The notes beneath the pieces were generated by a model. The model was not told the DNA's origin, ran no database searches, and saw only the letters and a program-made list of their open reading frames with translations. From Sabellastarte sp. h YS-2021 (taxonomy: Eukaryota; Annelida; Polychaeta; Sabellida; Sabellidae), in contig OZ024935.1 of NCBI GenBank assembly GCA_964017235.1, positions 1,426,001 through 1,490,000 of the forward strand: a DNA stretch of 64,000 nt. The letters are read 5' to 3'. How positions within the stretch are numbered: the stretch's first letter is position 1; the number at the start of each line of letters is the position of its first letter. Below are positions 1-12,136 of this stretch, in pieces. The translations under genes were made by a program, and so were the position numbers.

Positions 1-880
1 CATCACTGCATCAGACAAGCTGTATTCAATACATCACAGTTCACCGAAGAAAGTCTGTACTCAACACGTCACTGATTCACCAAGTAAAAACACCTGCAAA
101 TTCAATTACTTTACATTATAAGGTGAGCTTAACACCATAGGAAATGATAACTACGGATCAGATAATACATGCTATTCTAGTTACTGCCTGAAAGATACAT
201 CACTTTCAAACTGATAGTACCAATTAGTACAATTAATTTGTTACAAATAATTTACAGAAATGATATAAATTATAACTACAACTAACGACAACTACACACG
301 ACAACTACAAACTACAACCGTGAAATGACTGGTTAAATCATAAATACTGATTACTTCCTATAGTATCAATCCACATAACTGTATCATTGTTACTGTACAC
401 ATTTAACTAACTAGAAATAAAAAGCAAATTACTTCAGTATCACAATATAAGCACAGATATTCAATAATATGCAACTTTGATTCTATTTATATCATATGCA
501 ACTAACTCATAGAAACTAAAAAGCAACAATGATTAAAAGTCAATCACTCAATCACAATCAATCAAATCAACCACCAACCTGCAAGTGTCCCCTCAAACAA
601 TCACACCAAGCTCATCATGAAATTATGAAAATCATAACGAAATCATTCATCAACATGACTGCTTCAATTTATCATACTAAAATCCCAACCCAACAGTCAT
701 GGACTCAACTCCCAAACATGGCCGCTTCAGTTAAAATTCAAACTCTTTGTCCACGAAGATCTCGCGCCACGGCTATTTATATTCTACAAACTGGCCGTCA
801 ATAAGCTAGCCGCAAATATGAAATATTACGGTCGACAATAAATTATCGATCTCCCGAAGACGTCCGCACTCGCTGTCACA
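1..880 (-). repeat. 3' LTR of the gypsy element (window-truncated)
   Basis: This copy matches 9156-10035 almost base for base and ends in CA at 880, which is TG at the element's LTR start when read on the minus strand. The first 160 bp of the plus-strand LTR are outside the window. The 91-codon plus-strand reading frame inside it (529-804) recurs at 9684-9959 only because the LTR recurs; it is antisense to the element and shows no recognisable domain. Confidence 0.93.
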
Positions 881-1191
881 TACTTCCCTGCTTAGGGAAA
901 TGTCATCCTGACATTCATCCCCTTTCCCTACTCAGGAAAATGTACCATTTTGGCATCAATACTTACCAAAACTTCACTTAACGAGAAGAAATAATCTTTC
1001 CTCACCAAAAATCTTTCTACAGTTGTCACGGTGAGCAGTAAACAACAACAAAAACAACTTACCATACAACCTTCTTTGACATCAATATCACTGGTACAAA
1101 ACGCTAAAATCCACAAACTAAAACATAGATGAAAATACAGGTCACTCATCGAGAAAACTACAATAAGTGTTATGCAACAAGCATTCCCACA
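881..1191 (-). other. 3' untranslated spacer of the gypsy element with weak purine tract
   Basis: This stretch lies between the pol stop codon and the 3' LTR. On the minus strand, the bases next to the LTR read AAGCAGGGAAGTA, a short purine-rich run in the place of the polypurine tract that primes plus-strand DNA synthesis. A second purine-rich run lies near 919-933. No envelope-like gene is present. Confidence 0.55.
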
Positions 1192-3513
1192 CTAAAATAA
1201 ATTCAATACCTTCTTGAGAAAATCAACCTTTGCAACCATGTTCCCATCAAGACTACTTGATGGCTGAGCAAAATTGTAAACAAAATTTGGGTCAAAATGT
1301 TTCTGAGTCCTAACTCTAGTTGACCTCCTTGGAGCTGGTGTTGGAGTGAAATTACCACTACTTTCCCCCACTGCTGAATCTGTGCCCAGATTCCCAATGA
1401 CATCGGCGGAAACCTCTGCAGGCTCCTCGGTAAATTTTATCCCCGAATTACTATTCTCAACCACATCTGCAGAAACCTCAGCAGACCTCTCACTAAATTC
1501 TATGCCAGATGTACTATTCACCGAACTATGTCCGGATATGTGCTCTGACACTGATTCGATATCAACATTTCCCACTTCTGTGTCACTAATGGACCTTTCA
1601 GATCCAACTGAAGTACCATCATTATCCAATGATAGTACACTATCGCTGCTGTCACTAATGTCTAATGGAACGGCATTAGACAGTCTAGGAGTGACAACTG
1701 GAACATTCCTCCGAATGCACCTTGGAGCAGGGACGGGCACCCATAGGTCACGTGTATCGGACGCATCAGAGATGGATGAATCCATGCCCAACCCCACAGA
1801 CTCCGTATCTGAAGCATCAATCGGAACCGGATGAACATCTTGATCCTCCTTGCTAATCTTGACAGAATCCGACACTTCCTGACCATCCTCAATTGGTAAA
1901 CAAGGAATTGGCAACAACATATTCCGGTGCAGAACTTTCAGTCTCCCCTTACCCACTTCAGGTTTGACCTCATACACAGGAATATCCCGGTTGGGCTGTT
2001 TGAGGACAGTGTACACTTCTTCGCTCCAACGGTCCACAAGTTTATGGGTACCTTTTAACCCTGTTACTCGCACCAGCACTCTATCCCCCTCACAGAGAAT
2101 AGCACTCCTGACCTTGCGATCATATCCCCTTTTCTGTCCTGCCTGGCTATCCCTTGACATCGATGTAGCCAGTTCATAAGCCTCCTGCAACCTTTGTCGT
2201 AATGTGGCCACATAGCTGCCCACTGACTGGGTATCAGCTTCCTGTTGGCGTCCTAATACCAAATCCACTGGAATACGCGGATGGCGGCCAAACATGAGGA
2301 AATAAGGGGCGTACCCTGTAGTGTCATGTTTGGTACAATTGTAAGCATGCACCAATGGTCCAATATGAGATTTCCAATCCAACTTTTTTACAGGTTCCAA
2401 AGTCCCCATCATGTTCAATAAAGTTGAATTGAACCGCTCTGCGATCCCATTCCCCATGGGATGGTATGGCGTCGTCCTACTTTTCTGAATTCCTGCCAAC
2501 TGGCACAACTCCTTAATTGTCTGACTCTCAAAATTACGGCCTTGGTCGCTATGCAACCGTTTCGGAAACCCGTAATGTACCACAATATTCTCAAATAGAA
2601 CTTTTGCAGTCGTCTTTGCTGTCTGATTTTTTGTTGCATATGCCTGAGCATATTTCGTGAAATGGTCAGTCACAACCAGAATGTTTTCTATCCCACCCTT
2701 TGATGGTTCCAGTTTTAGAAAGTCCATACACACAAGTTCCATTGGCTGTGTGCTAGTAGTGCTCACGAGTGGAGCCCGTTGTGGATTCCAATCCTTGCGC
2801 CGAATGCATCGGTCGCAACGAGAAATATAATTGGCAACTGTTCTGTGCATGCCAACCCAATAGTATCGCTCCCGCAGCAACTCCAGAGACCGATCTCTAC
2901 CGAGGTGGCCCATATGGTCGTGCACGTATCTTAATGCTACGGACCAATACTTCTTGGGTAAAACCAATTGCCATTGTGTCCTACCATTACAAGTTCTGTT
3001 TCGCATTAGCTGACCACTAATTACCGACAGGTGCTTCCGCTCCTTCCACAGAAACTTGCTCCCCGGTGACACATCACTATCCACTACCTCCCCAGAAAGT
3101 TTGGAAAGCACTTCCTTGATCACAGGATCTTTGCCCTGTTCAACAAGCCAATCAATACCCTCACCAAGACAATCAGGCATATCGTCCAACTCATTCGGGA
3201 CTGCTTGTTGACTGAAGCAAAACCCTTCAATAGGGCAATCCTGACTCACATGAACATCTAAAACTTGATGAACAATACCACAAGTCACCAACTTTTTCAA
3301 GGTAAAGTGATAGTTGGCTAACTGGGCAACCCATCGATGACCTGTAGCATCCAACTTGGCTGAACTGAGTACATATGTCAACGGGTTGTTGTCAGTCATG
3401 ACTGTGAACTCATTCCCATATAGGTAGTCATGAAATTTCTCCGTTACTGCCCACTTCAGTGCAAGAAACTCCAGTTTATGGACAGGGTAGTTCTTCTCAG
3501 CCTTTGATAAACT
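1192..3513 (-). pseudogene. pol: pol 3' part: RNase H end and integrase
   Basis: This continues the same frame as the reverse transcriptase region after the TGA at 3514-3516. It starts with the rest of RNase H (KNYPVHKLEFLALKW, then TDNNPLTYV), followed by integrase. The HHCC zinc motif is visible around HMGHLGRDRSLELL and CDRCIRRK. The catalytic triad is in MDFLKLEP, HSDQGRNFES and GNGIAERFNS. A GPY-like C-terminal module (CEGDRVLVRV) follows, then a Ser/Asp-rich tail of about 220 residues that is longer than usual and has no recognised domain. The longest ATG-started frame is 735 codons (3399-1192), but its true N-terminus is upstream because it belongs to the pol polyprotein. It would act in the nucleus to insert element cDNA. 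The upstream stop makes this copy defective unless read through. Confidence 0.92.
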
Positions 3514-4914
3514 TCAACTAGCGAAAGCAATCACTCGATTCACACCATCCTGCTGTTGATGAAGAACAGCACCTAGCCCGTCACCACTGGCATCCGTATG
3601 AAGCACAAAGGGCTTAGTGTAGTCAGCGAACCCCAAGATCGGAGTGTTACAACATGCCTGCTTCAACTGCGTGAAGGCTTCCTGTTGCTCAGTACCCCAA
3701 ATCAATGGTGGGTAACGAACTCTTGCTCTAGTTTTAGTGTGAACATGTATGCCACCTTGACATACTTTATGTAACGGTTTGGCAATCCCAGCAAACCCTT
3801 TGATAAATCGGCGGTAGAAACTTGTGAAACCTAGAAAACGTTGAACTTCTGTCACAGTTTTTGGCTCAGGCCAATCCTTCACACAAGATATCTTGCCTGG
3901 ATCAACAGCAATCCCACTACTGGATATCACATGCCCAAGATACTTAATCTCTCTTCGAAAGAAATGACATTTCGATGGGCTGAGTTTCAATCCCGCTTCT
4001 CTAAGTTTCTCGAAAACGGCTGTCAGACGTTCCAGATGCTCTTCATAAGTTCTGCTAAAAATTATTACATCGTCTAAGTACAGCAAACAGAACTTCAGGT
4101 GTAAATCCCCCATACAATCCTCCATAAGCCTCTGAAAAGTAGCAGGCACATTGGTTAACCCAAAAGGCATGCGCTCACATTCCCAAAAGCCAAGGGGACC
4201 GACGGTAAAAGCAGTTTTACACTTATCCTCTTCAGCCAATGGCACCTGCCAATATCCGGACTTCAAGTCTAAGGCACTGAACCACTTAGCTCCAGACAAG
4301 GCATCCAGCATGGAATCAATCCGTGGAAGACTGTAACGGTCAGGAATGGTCTTGGCATTAATGGCTCGCAGATCCAAACAGAAACGCAGAGCTCCTGACT
4401 TCTTCCGTACAACCACTACGTTGGACGCGTACGGACTTTGCGACTTCCGGATGACTCCTAACTCCTGCATTTCTTTCAAATGCTTCCGAACATCTTCATA
4501 CATGGAAGGCGGAATTGGTCTAGGTCTTTCCTTGAATGGAACATCATCCTTCAGCCGAATGCGGTGTATAGCCTTATCTGTCAATCCAAGATCAAGGTCA
4601 TGAAGTGAGAAAATGGATCTCCACTCAGTCAGAAGACGTTGGACTTCCTCGACCTCCACACCGGTCAAAGTTTCTGACAAGTCCTGGAAATGATCCAAAA
4701 AACTATCACTCCCCACCTCATTTCCTGATGACTGACCAATTGGCACCGTCGAGTTTAAAGAAGACACATCTTCTATACTGTATAAATCACATATTCGTGC
4801 TTTGGCTAGAATGCTGACTTCCTGGTCCAAATGATTTACAACTTGCACCAGTAACTTAGAAGAAGAGGTACCTGGCAGCAAAGTAAGAACACATGGCGAT
4901 ACAACAACACCTCT
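3514..4914 (-). pseudogene. pol: pol middle part: reverse transcriptase and RNase H start
   Basis: A Ty3/gypsy reverse transcriptase. Visible motifs in order are RPRPIPPSMYEDV, the KSGALRFCLDLRAIN fingers block, FSALDLKSGYWQV (first catalytic Asp), FGLTNVPATFQRLM and the YLDD box in CLLYLDDVIIFS. RNase H begins at FVLHTDASGDGLGAVL. The frame ends at a TGA (3514-3516) inside RNase H; the sequence continues in the same frame with recognisable RNase H, so this is a point nonsense change, best explained by CGA to TGA. The region joins the protease through a one-base frame change near 4915. The ATG-started frame is 455 codons (4881-3514), but the homologous region starts slightly upstream. Confidence 0.93.
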
Positions 4915-5458
4915 GTTCCTTAGCCTCTTCTAAACACACACTAATCCTCTGAGAAAGAGCCTGTACCCTGGTTCGACCTTGGATAACGACACATGATCGA
5001 GGTGGCACCACCAAAGGCTTGATCGTCCTCAGAAACCCCAATGGCTCACTAGTGTTGACAATAGCCCTATGTTTGGCAAGGCTGGCTAAAGCAACATTCC
5101 AAGCGGGGTCACCATCCTGCACTTGCTTGAGATTTCCCAAGACATTAGTCCCAATCAATACTGGAACACGCTGGTGATATGCAGTGTCAGGTACGACCAA
5201 CATGATTGCTCTCTGAACTGGCTCCTCCATCTCCTTGAGGTACAAATCCACTTCTACATACCCAAGGTATGGTAACTGATGACCACCTGCCCCCTCAACA
5301 GTAAGCATACGATCCAGCTTATGCATTTCCAGTCCTAATGTGGATTGAAGACTGACAGCCATGGTGCTGACCATGGACCCTGTATCCAAGAGTGCAAGTA
5401 CAACCTTTCCTTCAAGAGTAACAGTGACTTCGTTGGCTCTACCAACGATGGTGCTCCA
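4915..5458 (-). pseudogene. pol: pol 5' part: retroviral-type aspartic protease
   Basis: The catalytic DTG lies in LALLDTGSMVST and the second conserved block in VPVLIGTNVLGN, as in Ty3/gypsy proteases. The frame opens after a TAG at 5459-5461 and overlaps neither gag nor the reverse transcriptase frame. Just after LSQRISVCLEEAKEQ the open frame turns into nonsense and the family-like sequence continues in the reverse transcriptase frame. A single-base insertion or deletion around 4912-4918 therefore separates them. It differs from gag by frame, consistent with gag-pol frameshifting or simple decay; the sequence alone does not decide. Confidence 0.88.
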
Positions 5459-5471
5459 CTATGACAGGAGC

Positions 5472-6899
5472 TTAATGTTCCGGGGTCAGACCGCTCCCTG
5501 AATCTGACCTTCTGGTGTTTAACGGACAGTTGCGAGCAATATGCCCCAGCTTATGACACTTGAAACACTTCACCGTCTTCCGAGACCTCTTCCGTTGACC
5601 TCCCGAACTATTTGTCACTGTCGAACTACTTGGCTCAGCTACTGTTTTGTCCTCTTCCACTTTCTTCTCCAACATACTAAGACGACTAATAATCTCCTCC
5701 AAGCTCTTCTGAATAGGAGATACTTCGGACGTAAGTTGATGAACCTTGGCTTTGTCCGCTTTGAATTCAGACTCCACCCTGCAGGCTTCAGTCATAAAGC
5801 TTGGAATCCCAGCCAAACTATCAAACTTATGACGAAGGGCATTCTTCACATTCACATCATGGAGCTTAGTCCAGAACTGAGTATTCACAGTCATATCATA
5901 GTTGTTGGGGTTAATCAAAGTAGAATCCTTCTTCATTACCCTACTGGCCATGTCCTGCAGACGAGTGTACCACTCAGTGATACTCTCATTCACCAACTGT
6001 TCGGCCGAATAAAACCGGGCGAGAAGCATATGAGGAGGATCAACATCACCAAACATCATGCTAAATCTATGGATGATGTCATTGACTGAAGCTGACTCAC
6101 CCATGTGAAGGACTATCTCCTGGGCCGGTCCCTTGATTGATCTTTTAATCGCAGTCAGAATCATTCCTTCCGGAGCTCCCTGATTTATCAAACACTTTAC
6201 GTCATACCGAAACTGCTCGAAGGAACAATCCTTATCTGATCCAGAAAAAGTGCTCACTTTGATGTTATGGACGGAATTAGACCACCCAAAATGAAAGGAC
6301 TGATCCCCTTGCGGAGTAGATGCATGAACCGCAACTGAAGACGTGGCTGCCAACTGACCATGAATGCTTCTGGACTCATTCATTCCACCCACTGGAGGAG
6401 GTGGACCTCTCGGCGAATACGAAGCACCAAGATCACTAGAAGGGTGTTGCAATGCCGCTTGCACCATTCGCTGTTGCTCAAGTGACAACCCATTGATAGC
6501 GTCCAATATAGCATTAACACCCAGCTTCTGCTTGGCTGGAGGAAGTGGTAACGGCTCATTCTCCATTTGAAGGCTTACCTCCTTCGACCGCGTAACGGGC
6601 ACGGTTGGCTTCAAAGAAAGCAAAGTGCTTCCCATTTCTGGTGTTAATCGGCTTACACCAAGAACAAACTCACCTACGAATGGTTTACCGTGATGCCGAG
6701 TAATGACCAAATCCACAAACCGTCTATCAGTAAACACAATGAATAAAGCATTGTTACCATGTGGCACTATATCCCTGATAACCTCATCCATATTAGCACC
6801 TACCTGAAGTGCCTGACACAATTCCCTTATCTCTATATTTGGCTTCAGATTACTTAAATATGCCACACTTGAAAAATCCATCTTGACGGCTTCAATCAC
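5472..6899 (-). CDS. gag: gag polyprotein of the gypsy element
   Basis: An open frame of 475 codons starting at ATG 6899. Residues around 210-390 (KVSTFSGSDKDCSFEQF, IKGPAQEIVLHMGES, NESITEWYTRLQDMASR) look like the capsid domain shared by Ty3/gypsy Gag and the domesticated PNMA family. A coiled-coil-like segment (SLEEIISRLSMLEKKVEE) follows, then one CCHC zinc knuckle, CFKCHKLGHIARNC, near the C-terminus, as expected for nucleocapsid RNA binding. The stop TAA is at 5472-5474, just before the protease. Gag would assemble the cytoplasmic particle. This is the only reading frame of the element without an obvious disabling change. Confidence 0.9.
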   Translation of the reverse strand: MIEAVKMDFSSVAYLSNLKPNIEIRELCQALQVGANMDEVIRDIVPHGNNALFIVFTDRRFVDLVITRHHGKPFVGEFVLGVSRLTPEMGSTLLSLKPTVPVTRSKEVSLQMENEPLPLPPAKQKLGVNAILDAINGLSLEQQRMVQAALQHPSSDLGASYSPRGPPPPVGGMNESRSIHGQLAATSSVAVHASTPQGDQSFHFGWSNSVHNIKVSTFSGSDKDCSFEQFRYDVKCLINQGAPEGMILTAIKRSIKGPAQEIVLHMGESASVNDIIHRFSMMFGDVDPPHMLLARFYSAEQLVNESITEWYTRLQDMASRVMKKDSTLINPNNYDMTVNTQFWTKLHDVNVKNALRHKFDSLAGIPSFMTEACRVESEFKADKAKVHQLTSEVSPIQKSLEEIISRLSMLEKKVEEDKTVAEPSSSTVTNSSGGQRKRSRKTVKCFKCHKLGHIARNCPLNTRRSDSGSGLTPEH

Positions 6900-8994
6900 T
6901 TACCGCTGATGTACTTTCTCAAAATCAAAAAACCCACTGACTGATTTATAAATGCTATCTCCTCTACTCTGCAAGAACTATCCTCTGCAATCAATTATTG
7001 CAATCACAATGAAATAGCTTTACTCCAGTGATGATACAAGTACTTACCTTGGGTATACTTATGGAAATTCTGCAAGACTATTTACAAGTTAACCTTCTAG
7101 AGGACAAGTAAAGCAAACAAATTACAACAAATTGATAAAACAACTACAACATCAATTATATACAACAAACCAGTTGTTGTACAACTAAAACAATTACTAT
7201 TACTGAAATGTTAAAACACAATGGACCTTAAAACTTATCAAGATTGTGTAAAACTGATGCAGTACGCAATCAGATAAGATATAAAAAGCCTGATTATCTG
7301 ACGATGCTTCAACGCAATATTTCTCCGACACAAAACAACGAGGAATGCTATGAACGCAATAAAATTTTCACTGCAAAATAATGAAAACTGCTATGAACGC
7401 AATAAAATTTCACCGTAATAACTACTAAATAATGTTTCCCTTACTAGTCAATCATCTCATCTGCCGACACATAACCATTACCCTCGTCAACCATCCATCA
7501 AATATTCACCAGCTATATATATCAAAATACAAAAGATACAACTTCTCAATCAATCAACCAGTCAGTTAACCCAAAAAAAAAAATTGACGGGCACTTTCAA
7601 TAATACTTCCCCATCAACCACTCGTACTCCAAAATCATTCACTGAACATCATACACTAACCCAGGTTCACACTTCTCAGTTGCTTCAGTATGAACTATTT
7701 CAAATCTGACATTAAAGATTTCCCATTATAGATATGATTAATACCACTGTTCCAACTTTAAAATGAAAATAAAAAAATAAAACAATAATTGACCCAACCC
7801 GAAATCAGTGATACAGTAACCCAAATAATGCTAGTAACATACAGCTATATAAAACTAATCACCGTGATACAAATCAATTCTCTTGCCCAAGAATTAATAA
7901 TAGTAATAGCCAATGACAAAATTCCCAGACAACAAAAAAAAAACAAACTAATAAGTCCCAAATCACACTTGACTAATCACACCCGGAAAAAACAAAGTAG
8001 GCAAGTGTAATAATCCCAGCATAACTATCGTACTAAGTTAGTTTTCCCACATAGTCGAGTTATTCAAAATGTAAATTCCACATGAATTCCGGTAAACACT
8101 ATGAAAAAACCATGACTAATTTATAAAACTTCAAAACAGACAATCCTACCCGACTATTTTGAATTCCAAAATTTGAACTGAATTTATTTGATAAAAAATT
8201 TTTTTAACCAAATGTATTCAAAACACTAATCACTTGCGTCCGCTACCGGTGATAATTTAGAACCACTAAAGTTGTTCACTCGAACCAATTCATAGTCAAC
8301 ATCAGTTCCGGTTATAGTCTACCCTGATATTTCAATTCTCAGAACGATATGAAGCCACGTTACTGGCAGAAGGAAAACATATAAGTACACATAGAACAAA
8401 AAGAAACCTAGAATATTAAATCAACTTAACTACATTAAAAAGCAGAATTCCACAAGGTTTCAGTACTTATCTAACACAATAAGCATAATACCATCTTGAC
8501 TAGCAACATAAAGTAGCAATCACCGGAAAAAAAAAATAAAATCACAAAATCATGCACAATTGATAGCAGTGTAACTTTTAGAGTACATTTAAAGTCAGGG
8601 GAATCAAAATTAACTAAACAGTACCCACACGGCTCAACATATCCAATTTACTGATTTATCACTCGAATTATCTTCCGAACCAGTTCATTCATACAAATGT
8701 CCAATAGTGATAAAATTTACCAACTATATTGTTACTGTTCAAATTAACTGTTCTTCCTGATGTAAACAAACAAATGTTCCCTTTAACAATCTGAATCTTA
8801 CACTGGTCAACACGTCGACATCGGAAACGAAATCACGAACAAAAACTACAGACAGCAGGTGTCTTCCCACTTCAACATTGTCTCTTGACTAGTGACAGAG
8901 GAATAGGCTTAACAGATACTTGCAGGTGTTGACTCACACGATCCGACGAGTAGCGCACAGGTGCTGTGTAGACTATCTCATTAGGGGCTCCAAA
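6900..8994 (-). other. long untranslated leader of the gypsy element
   Basis: About 2.1 kb separates the 5' LTR from the gag start with no recognisable coding domain; it is strongly AT-rich. A 24-bp word containing GCTATGAACGCAATAAAATT occurs twice, near 7347 and 7390. Directly inside the LTR the minus strand reads TTTGGAGCCCCTAATGAG (about 8977-8994), with the TGG expected of a primer binding site; I could not match it to a particular tRNA. Confidence 0.7.
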
Positions 8995-10035
8995 TGTAGC
9001 CGGACCCTCTATAACGGCTCGGGTTGAGCTGTCCGGACTCTCAGGGGATGAGGTGTCAACACAGGCAAACTTGACTAACTTGACTAAAATCTTTATTCAG
9101 ATCCTACCAGCAATACTGACATCAGACGCTCACATCAGCGCCCAACCAAATGACACATCACTGCATCAGACAAGCTGTATTCAATACATCACAGTTCACC
9201 GAAGAAAGTCTGTACTCAACACGTCACTGATTCACCAAGTAAAAACACCTGCAAATTCAATTACTTTACATTATCAGGTGAGCTTAACACCATAGGAAAT
9301 GATAACTACGGATCAGATAATACATGCTATTCTAGTTACTGCCTGAAAGATACATCACTTTCAAACTGATAGTACCAATTAGTACAATTAATTTGTTACA
9401 AATAATTTACAGAAATGATATAAATTATAACTACAACTAACGACAACTACACACGACAACTACAAACTACAACCGTGAAATGACTGGTTAAATCATAAAT
9501 ACTGATTACTTCCTATAGTATCAATCCACATAACTGTATCATTGTTACTGTACACATTTAACTAACTAGAAATAAAAAGCAAATTACTTCAGTATCACAA
9601 TATAAGCACAGATATTCAATAATATGCAACTTTGATTCTATTTATATCATATGCAACTAACTCATAGAAACTAAAAAGCAACAATGATTAAAAGTCAATC
9701 ACTCAATCACAATCAATCAAATCAACCACCAACCTGCAAGTGTCCCCTCAAACAATCACACCAAGCTCATCATGAAATTATGAAAATCATAACGAAATCA
9801 TTCATCAACATGACTGCTTCAATTTATCATACTAAAATCCCAACCCAACAGTCACGGACTCAACTCCCAAACATGGCCGCTTCAGTTAAAATTCAAACTC
9901 TTTGTCCACGAAGATCTCGCGCCACGGCTATTTATATTCTACAAACTGGCCGTCAATAAGCTAGCCGCAAATATGAAATATTACGGTCGACAATAAATTA
10001 TCGATCTCCCGAAGACGTCCGCACTCGCTGTCACA
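8995..10035 (-). repeat. 5' LTR of the gypsy element (complete, 1041 bp)
   Basis: Bounded by TG at 8995 and CA at 10035 on the plus strand, so it is TG...CA on the element's own strand too. On the minus strand a TATAAATA box sits at 9936-9929, about 100 bp inside the LTR, and an AATAAA polyadenylation signal at 9097-9092, about 100 bp before the LTR end. That layout implies a short U3 and a long R. The matching copy is 1-880. Confidence 0.92.
9929..9936 (-). promoter_or_regulatory. TATA box of the gypsy LTR promoter
   Basis: Reads TATAAATA on the minus strand, about 100 bp after the start of the LTR in the element's orientation, and is repeated in the other LTR at 774-781. Position and sequence fit a core promoter; this is an inference from motif and place only. 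Confidence 0.5.
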
Positions 10036-10960
10036 GCTATATGACAAATTAATCTATGTCAGTTTACCTCAATGGGCTAATCAGAATTTGTTAAGCTATT
10101 GGTAAGCTATCATCACAATGCAGGCATCATTATGTGACATTTGAAAAATGTTCTAACCCCAGTAGGGTTTTGTTTATGTTTCTAACGGGTGGTTATCAGG
10201 TAATGTTAACTTGTCAAGTCTTCTCAAGCTTTCTTTCAGTCAAATAGTGGTAATACGTATAAGGAATGGGCCCCCCTTTGAACTTCCTCTTTGCATGTGG
10301 TTTTAATCAGGGTTAATCTCATGGTGAAGTGTCATAGCTGATATACACTGATTGCAAATTTACCAGTGAGGAACCCAATTTAAAGCTGTGCACGTAATTT
10401 GATTTAAAATATATTTTCCTAACCAACTATTTTTAGTTCAATTTCTTAAAAGCTGTACTTTTATATGCATAGTAATTTTGAACCCACCCTAATTCAACAC
10501 AAACAAGAAGCAAACAATGATTACAGAGGCATGTTTCATAATAAGCATATTACTAAATTTAGAGTGTTCCACTCCCATGGGAAAGAAAGTTATCAAAAAC
10601 AACTTTAATTATAAAGTGTAACACATTATGTATATTAAAATAACAACTAGGATTTTGAAACATTAACTAATATAACAGTACTCTTACCAAGTTAATCATT
10701 TAGGTCAGCATTTACTCCTGTTTAGGGTTTGTAAGATGAATGTTGATTGGTTTAGCACTCTTCAATTATATTCCCTAATCATATTAATGGAATTAATTTC
10801 AGGATGAGAAAAGGTTGTTGCAAAAAGTTCACATCGCAAATGTTACACATGTACACACACAAAAATTAAATTATAAGAACTAGCTAATTTTAGGTTTGCG
10901 CTGTTACTATGGTAGATCCTCTCCCAGTTAGTCAAGGTAGGTAAAGCTTTTTCATGTCCC
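10036..10960. other. intergenic, no gene seen
   Basis: AT-rich sequence between the gypsy element and the first LINE fragment. I see no coding exon, no clear repeat and no RNA gene here. Confidence 0.5.
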
Positions 10961-11530
10961 CAGCAGATGCAGTGTGGTGTTCCCCAGGGTTCTGGTCTTA
11001 GCCAAATACTTTTTAGCTGTATACAAGTCCACAAGCAAATACACATCAATTCAATAAGAAAGTCATGTAATAGTATAAGGTATCACGTCTATGACACCCA
11101 GCTATACATAACACTATCCCAACAAACTTTTCTCAGTCCATGCAAACACTCAAACATTCAAAATCTCATGTTGAAAAATAAACTGAAATTGATTGCTGAT
11201 AAAACGGATTTCATTTGAATAGGCTCAGAAGTAATTCAAAACAATTCATATCTCTTTTTGCAATACTCTTGAAAATCACATCTCCCCAGTCCAAAATGAC
11301 AAGAATCTTGGTGTGGTCAAATTGTTTTTCTCAGACCTTGTGTCACAAGTCACAAAATCCGCTAGAGTCGATATAGGAGACCTTTGCAGAATTTATAATT
11401 TTTTAGACTTTTTTAGACCTTTTTTAGTCCTTCTGGCAAATGCTTTAGTGAGTGATAGATTTGACTGCTACAATTCCTGGTTTGCCTCACTCACTCACTT
11501 TGAGTTGTAGCGACTCCAAAACTCATTGTC
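10960..11530 (+). pseudogene. LINE reverse transcriptase fragment, copy A
   Basis: A decayed non-LTR reverse transcriptase. GVPQGSGLSQILFS corresponds to the GVPQGS block, and YDTQLYITLSQQ with NKLKLIADKTDF to the downstream YADDTQLY / NKLKLNPDKTEF blocks. The catalytic pair region is destroyed and there are frame changes near 11215-11310. A later piece (LVSQVTKSARVDIGDL, NALVSDRFDCYNSWF) matches copy B at 12431-12590. The style resembles the CR1/L2/Rex group; clade assignment is tentative. Both copies fade at the same motif (TCCAAAACTCA), so copy A probably ran further before the spacer sequence replaced it. Confidence 0.8.
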
Positions 11531-12136
11531 CAGGGTTGTCAGTTTCCAAACATGCCAAATAATAGGATAAAGATCCTTCGAGAGTGGAGGCCAACCATGG
11601 GACCAAGTGTCCATATACCAACTCATTAGTATATGATGAAGAACAACTAACCTTTTCCTGTCCTTGGAACGGGTTAGCAAACTTGCGAGTCAGTGACAAA
11701 CCATCCATTATCTAGTGCATCCTACACAAATTTTTAAATGTTTATAATTTCCGCCTCTGAATTTAGTATCGTGGGCAAGGGCAGACAATTTTGTGCATAT
11801 AAATTTCGTACTACAGTAATCGAAGGTGTGGTCCATGTTGTACATAAGGTTGTGATTTGGTTGTGTTTCGGTGTAATATGGCAACATAAGGTGAGTGGAG
11901 GTACATGGATGTTTCGCCACTGGGACAAAAGGTTGAATACGAATCTTGAATGATGGTAGTTGAAGGACAGGGTTATGGCACCAAATACCTTTAACCACAA
12001 TTTACACCACCTGAAGTGTGAACAACTCAGAGGAAATAGTGCTACTTGGAAGGCAGTTCCACAGTCGAGGAACACCTGTAACCATGGGACATACTGCCGG
12101 TAATGTGAAAGGGGCATTACTATTTCACTTGTCTTA
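11531..12136. other. spacer between LINE fragments
   Basis: About 600 bp not resembling the LINE. Minus-strand reading frames of 61-127 codons occur here but show no domain and overlap each other. It may be another unidentified repeat separating the two LINE fragments. Confidence 0.35.

Larger units (their letters stand above)
1..10035 (-). mobile_element. Ty3/gypsy LTR retrotransposon, nearly complete
   Basis: Two direct copies of one long terminal repeat (1-880, cut by the window edge, and 8995-10035) flank minus-strand gag, protease, reverse transcriptase, RNase H and integrase regions in the usual Ty3/gypsy order. The copies align at a constant offset of 9155. The few differences I saw include A at 127 against C at 9282 and T at 700 against C at 9855, so insertion was fairly recent. 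Total length would be about 10.2 kb, with about 160 bp missing on the left. Gag is intact, but pol carries a frameshift near 4915 and a TGA at 3514-3516, so this copy is probably not autonomous. The target-site duplication cannot be checked because one end lies outside the window. Confidence 0.93.

Noticed and set aside
529..804. 91-codon plus-strand frame, repeated at 9684-9959
   Set aside because: It is duplicated only because it sits in the LTRs, it is antisense to the element and has low-complexity composition with no domain.
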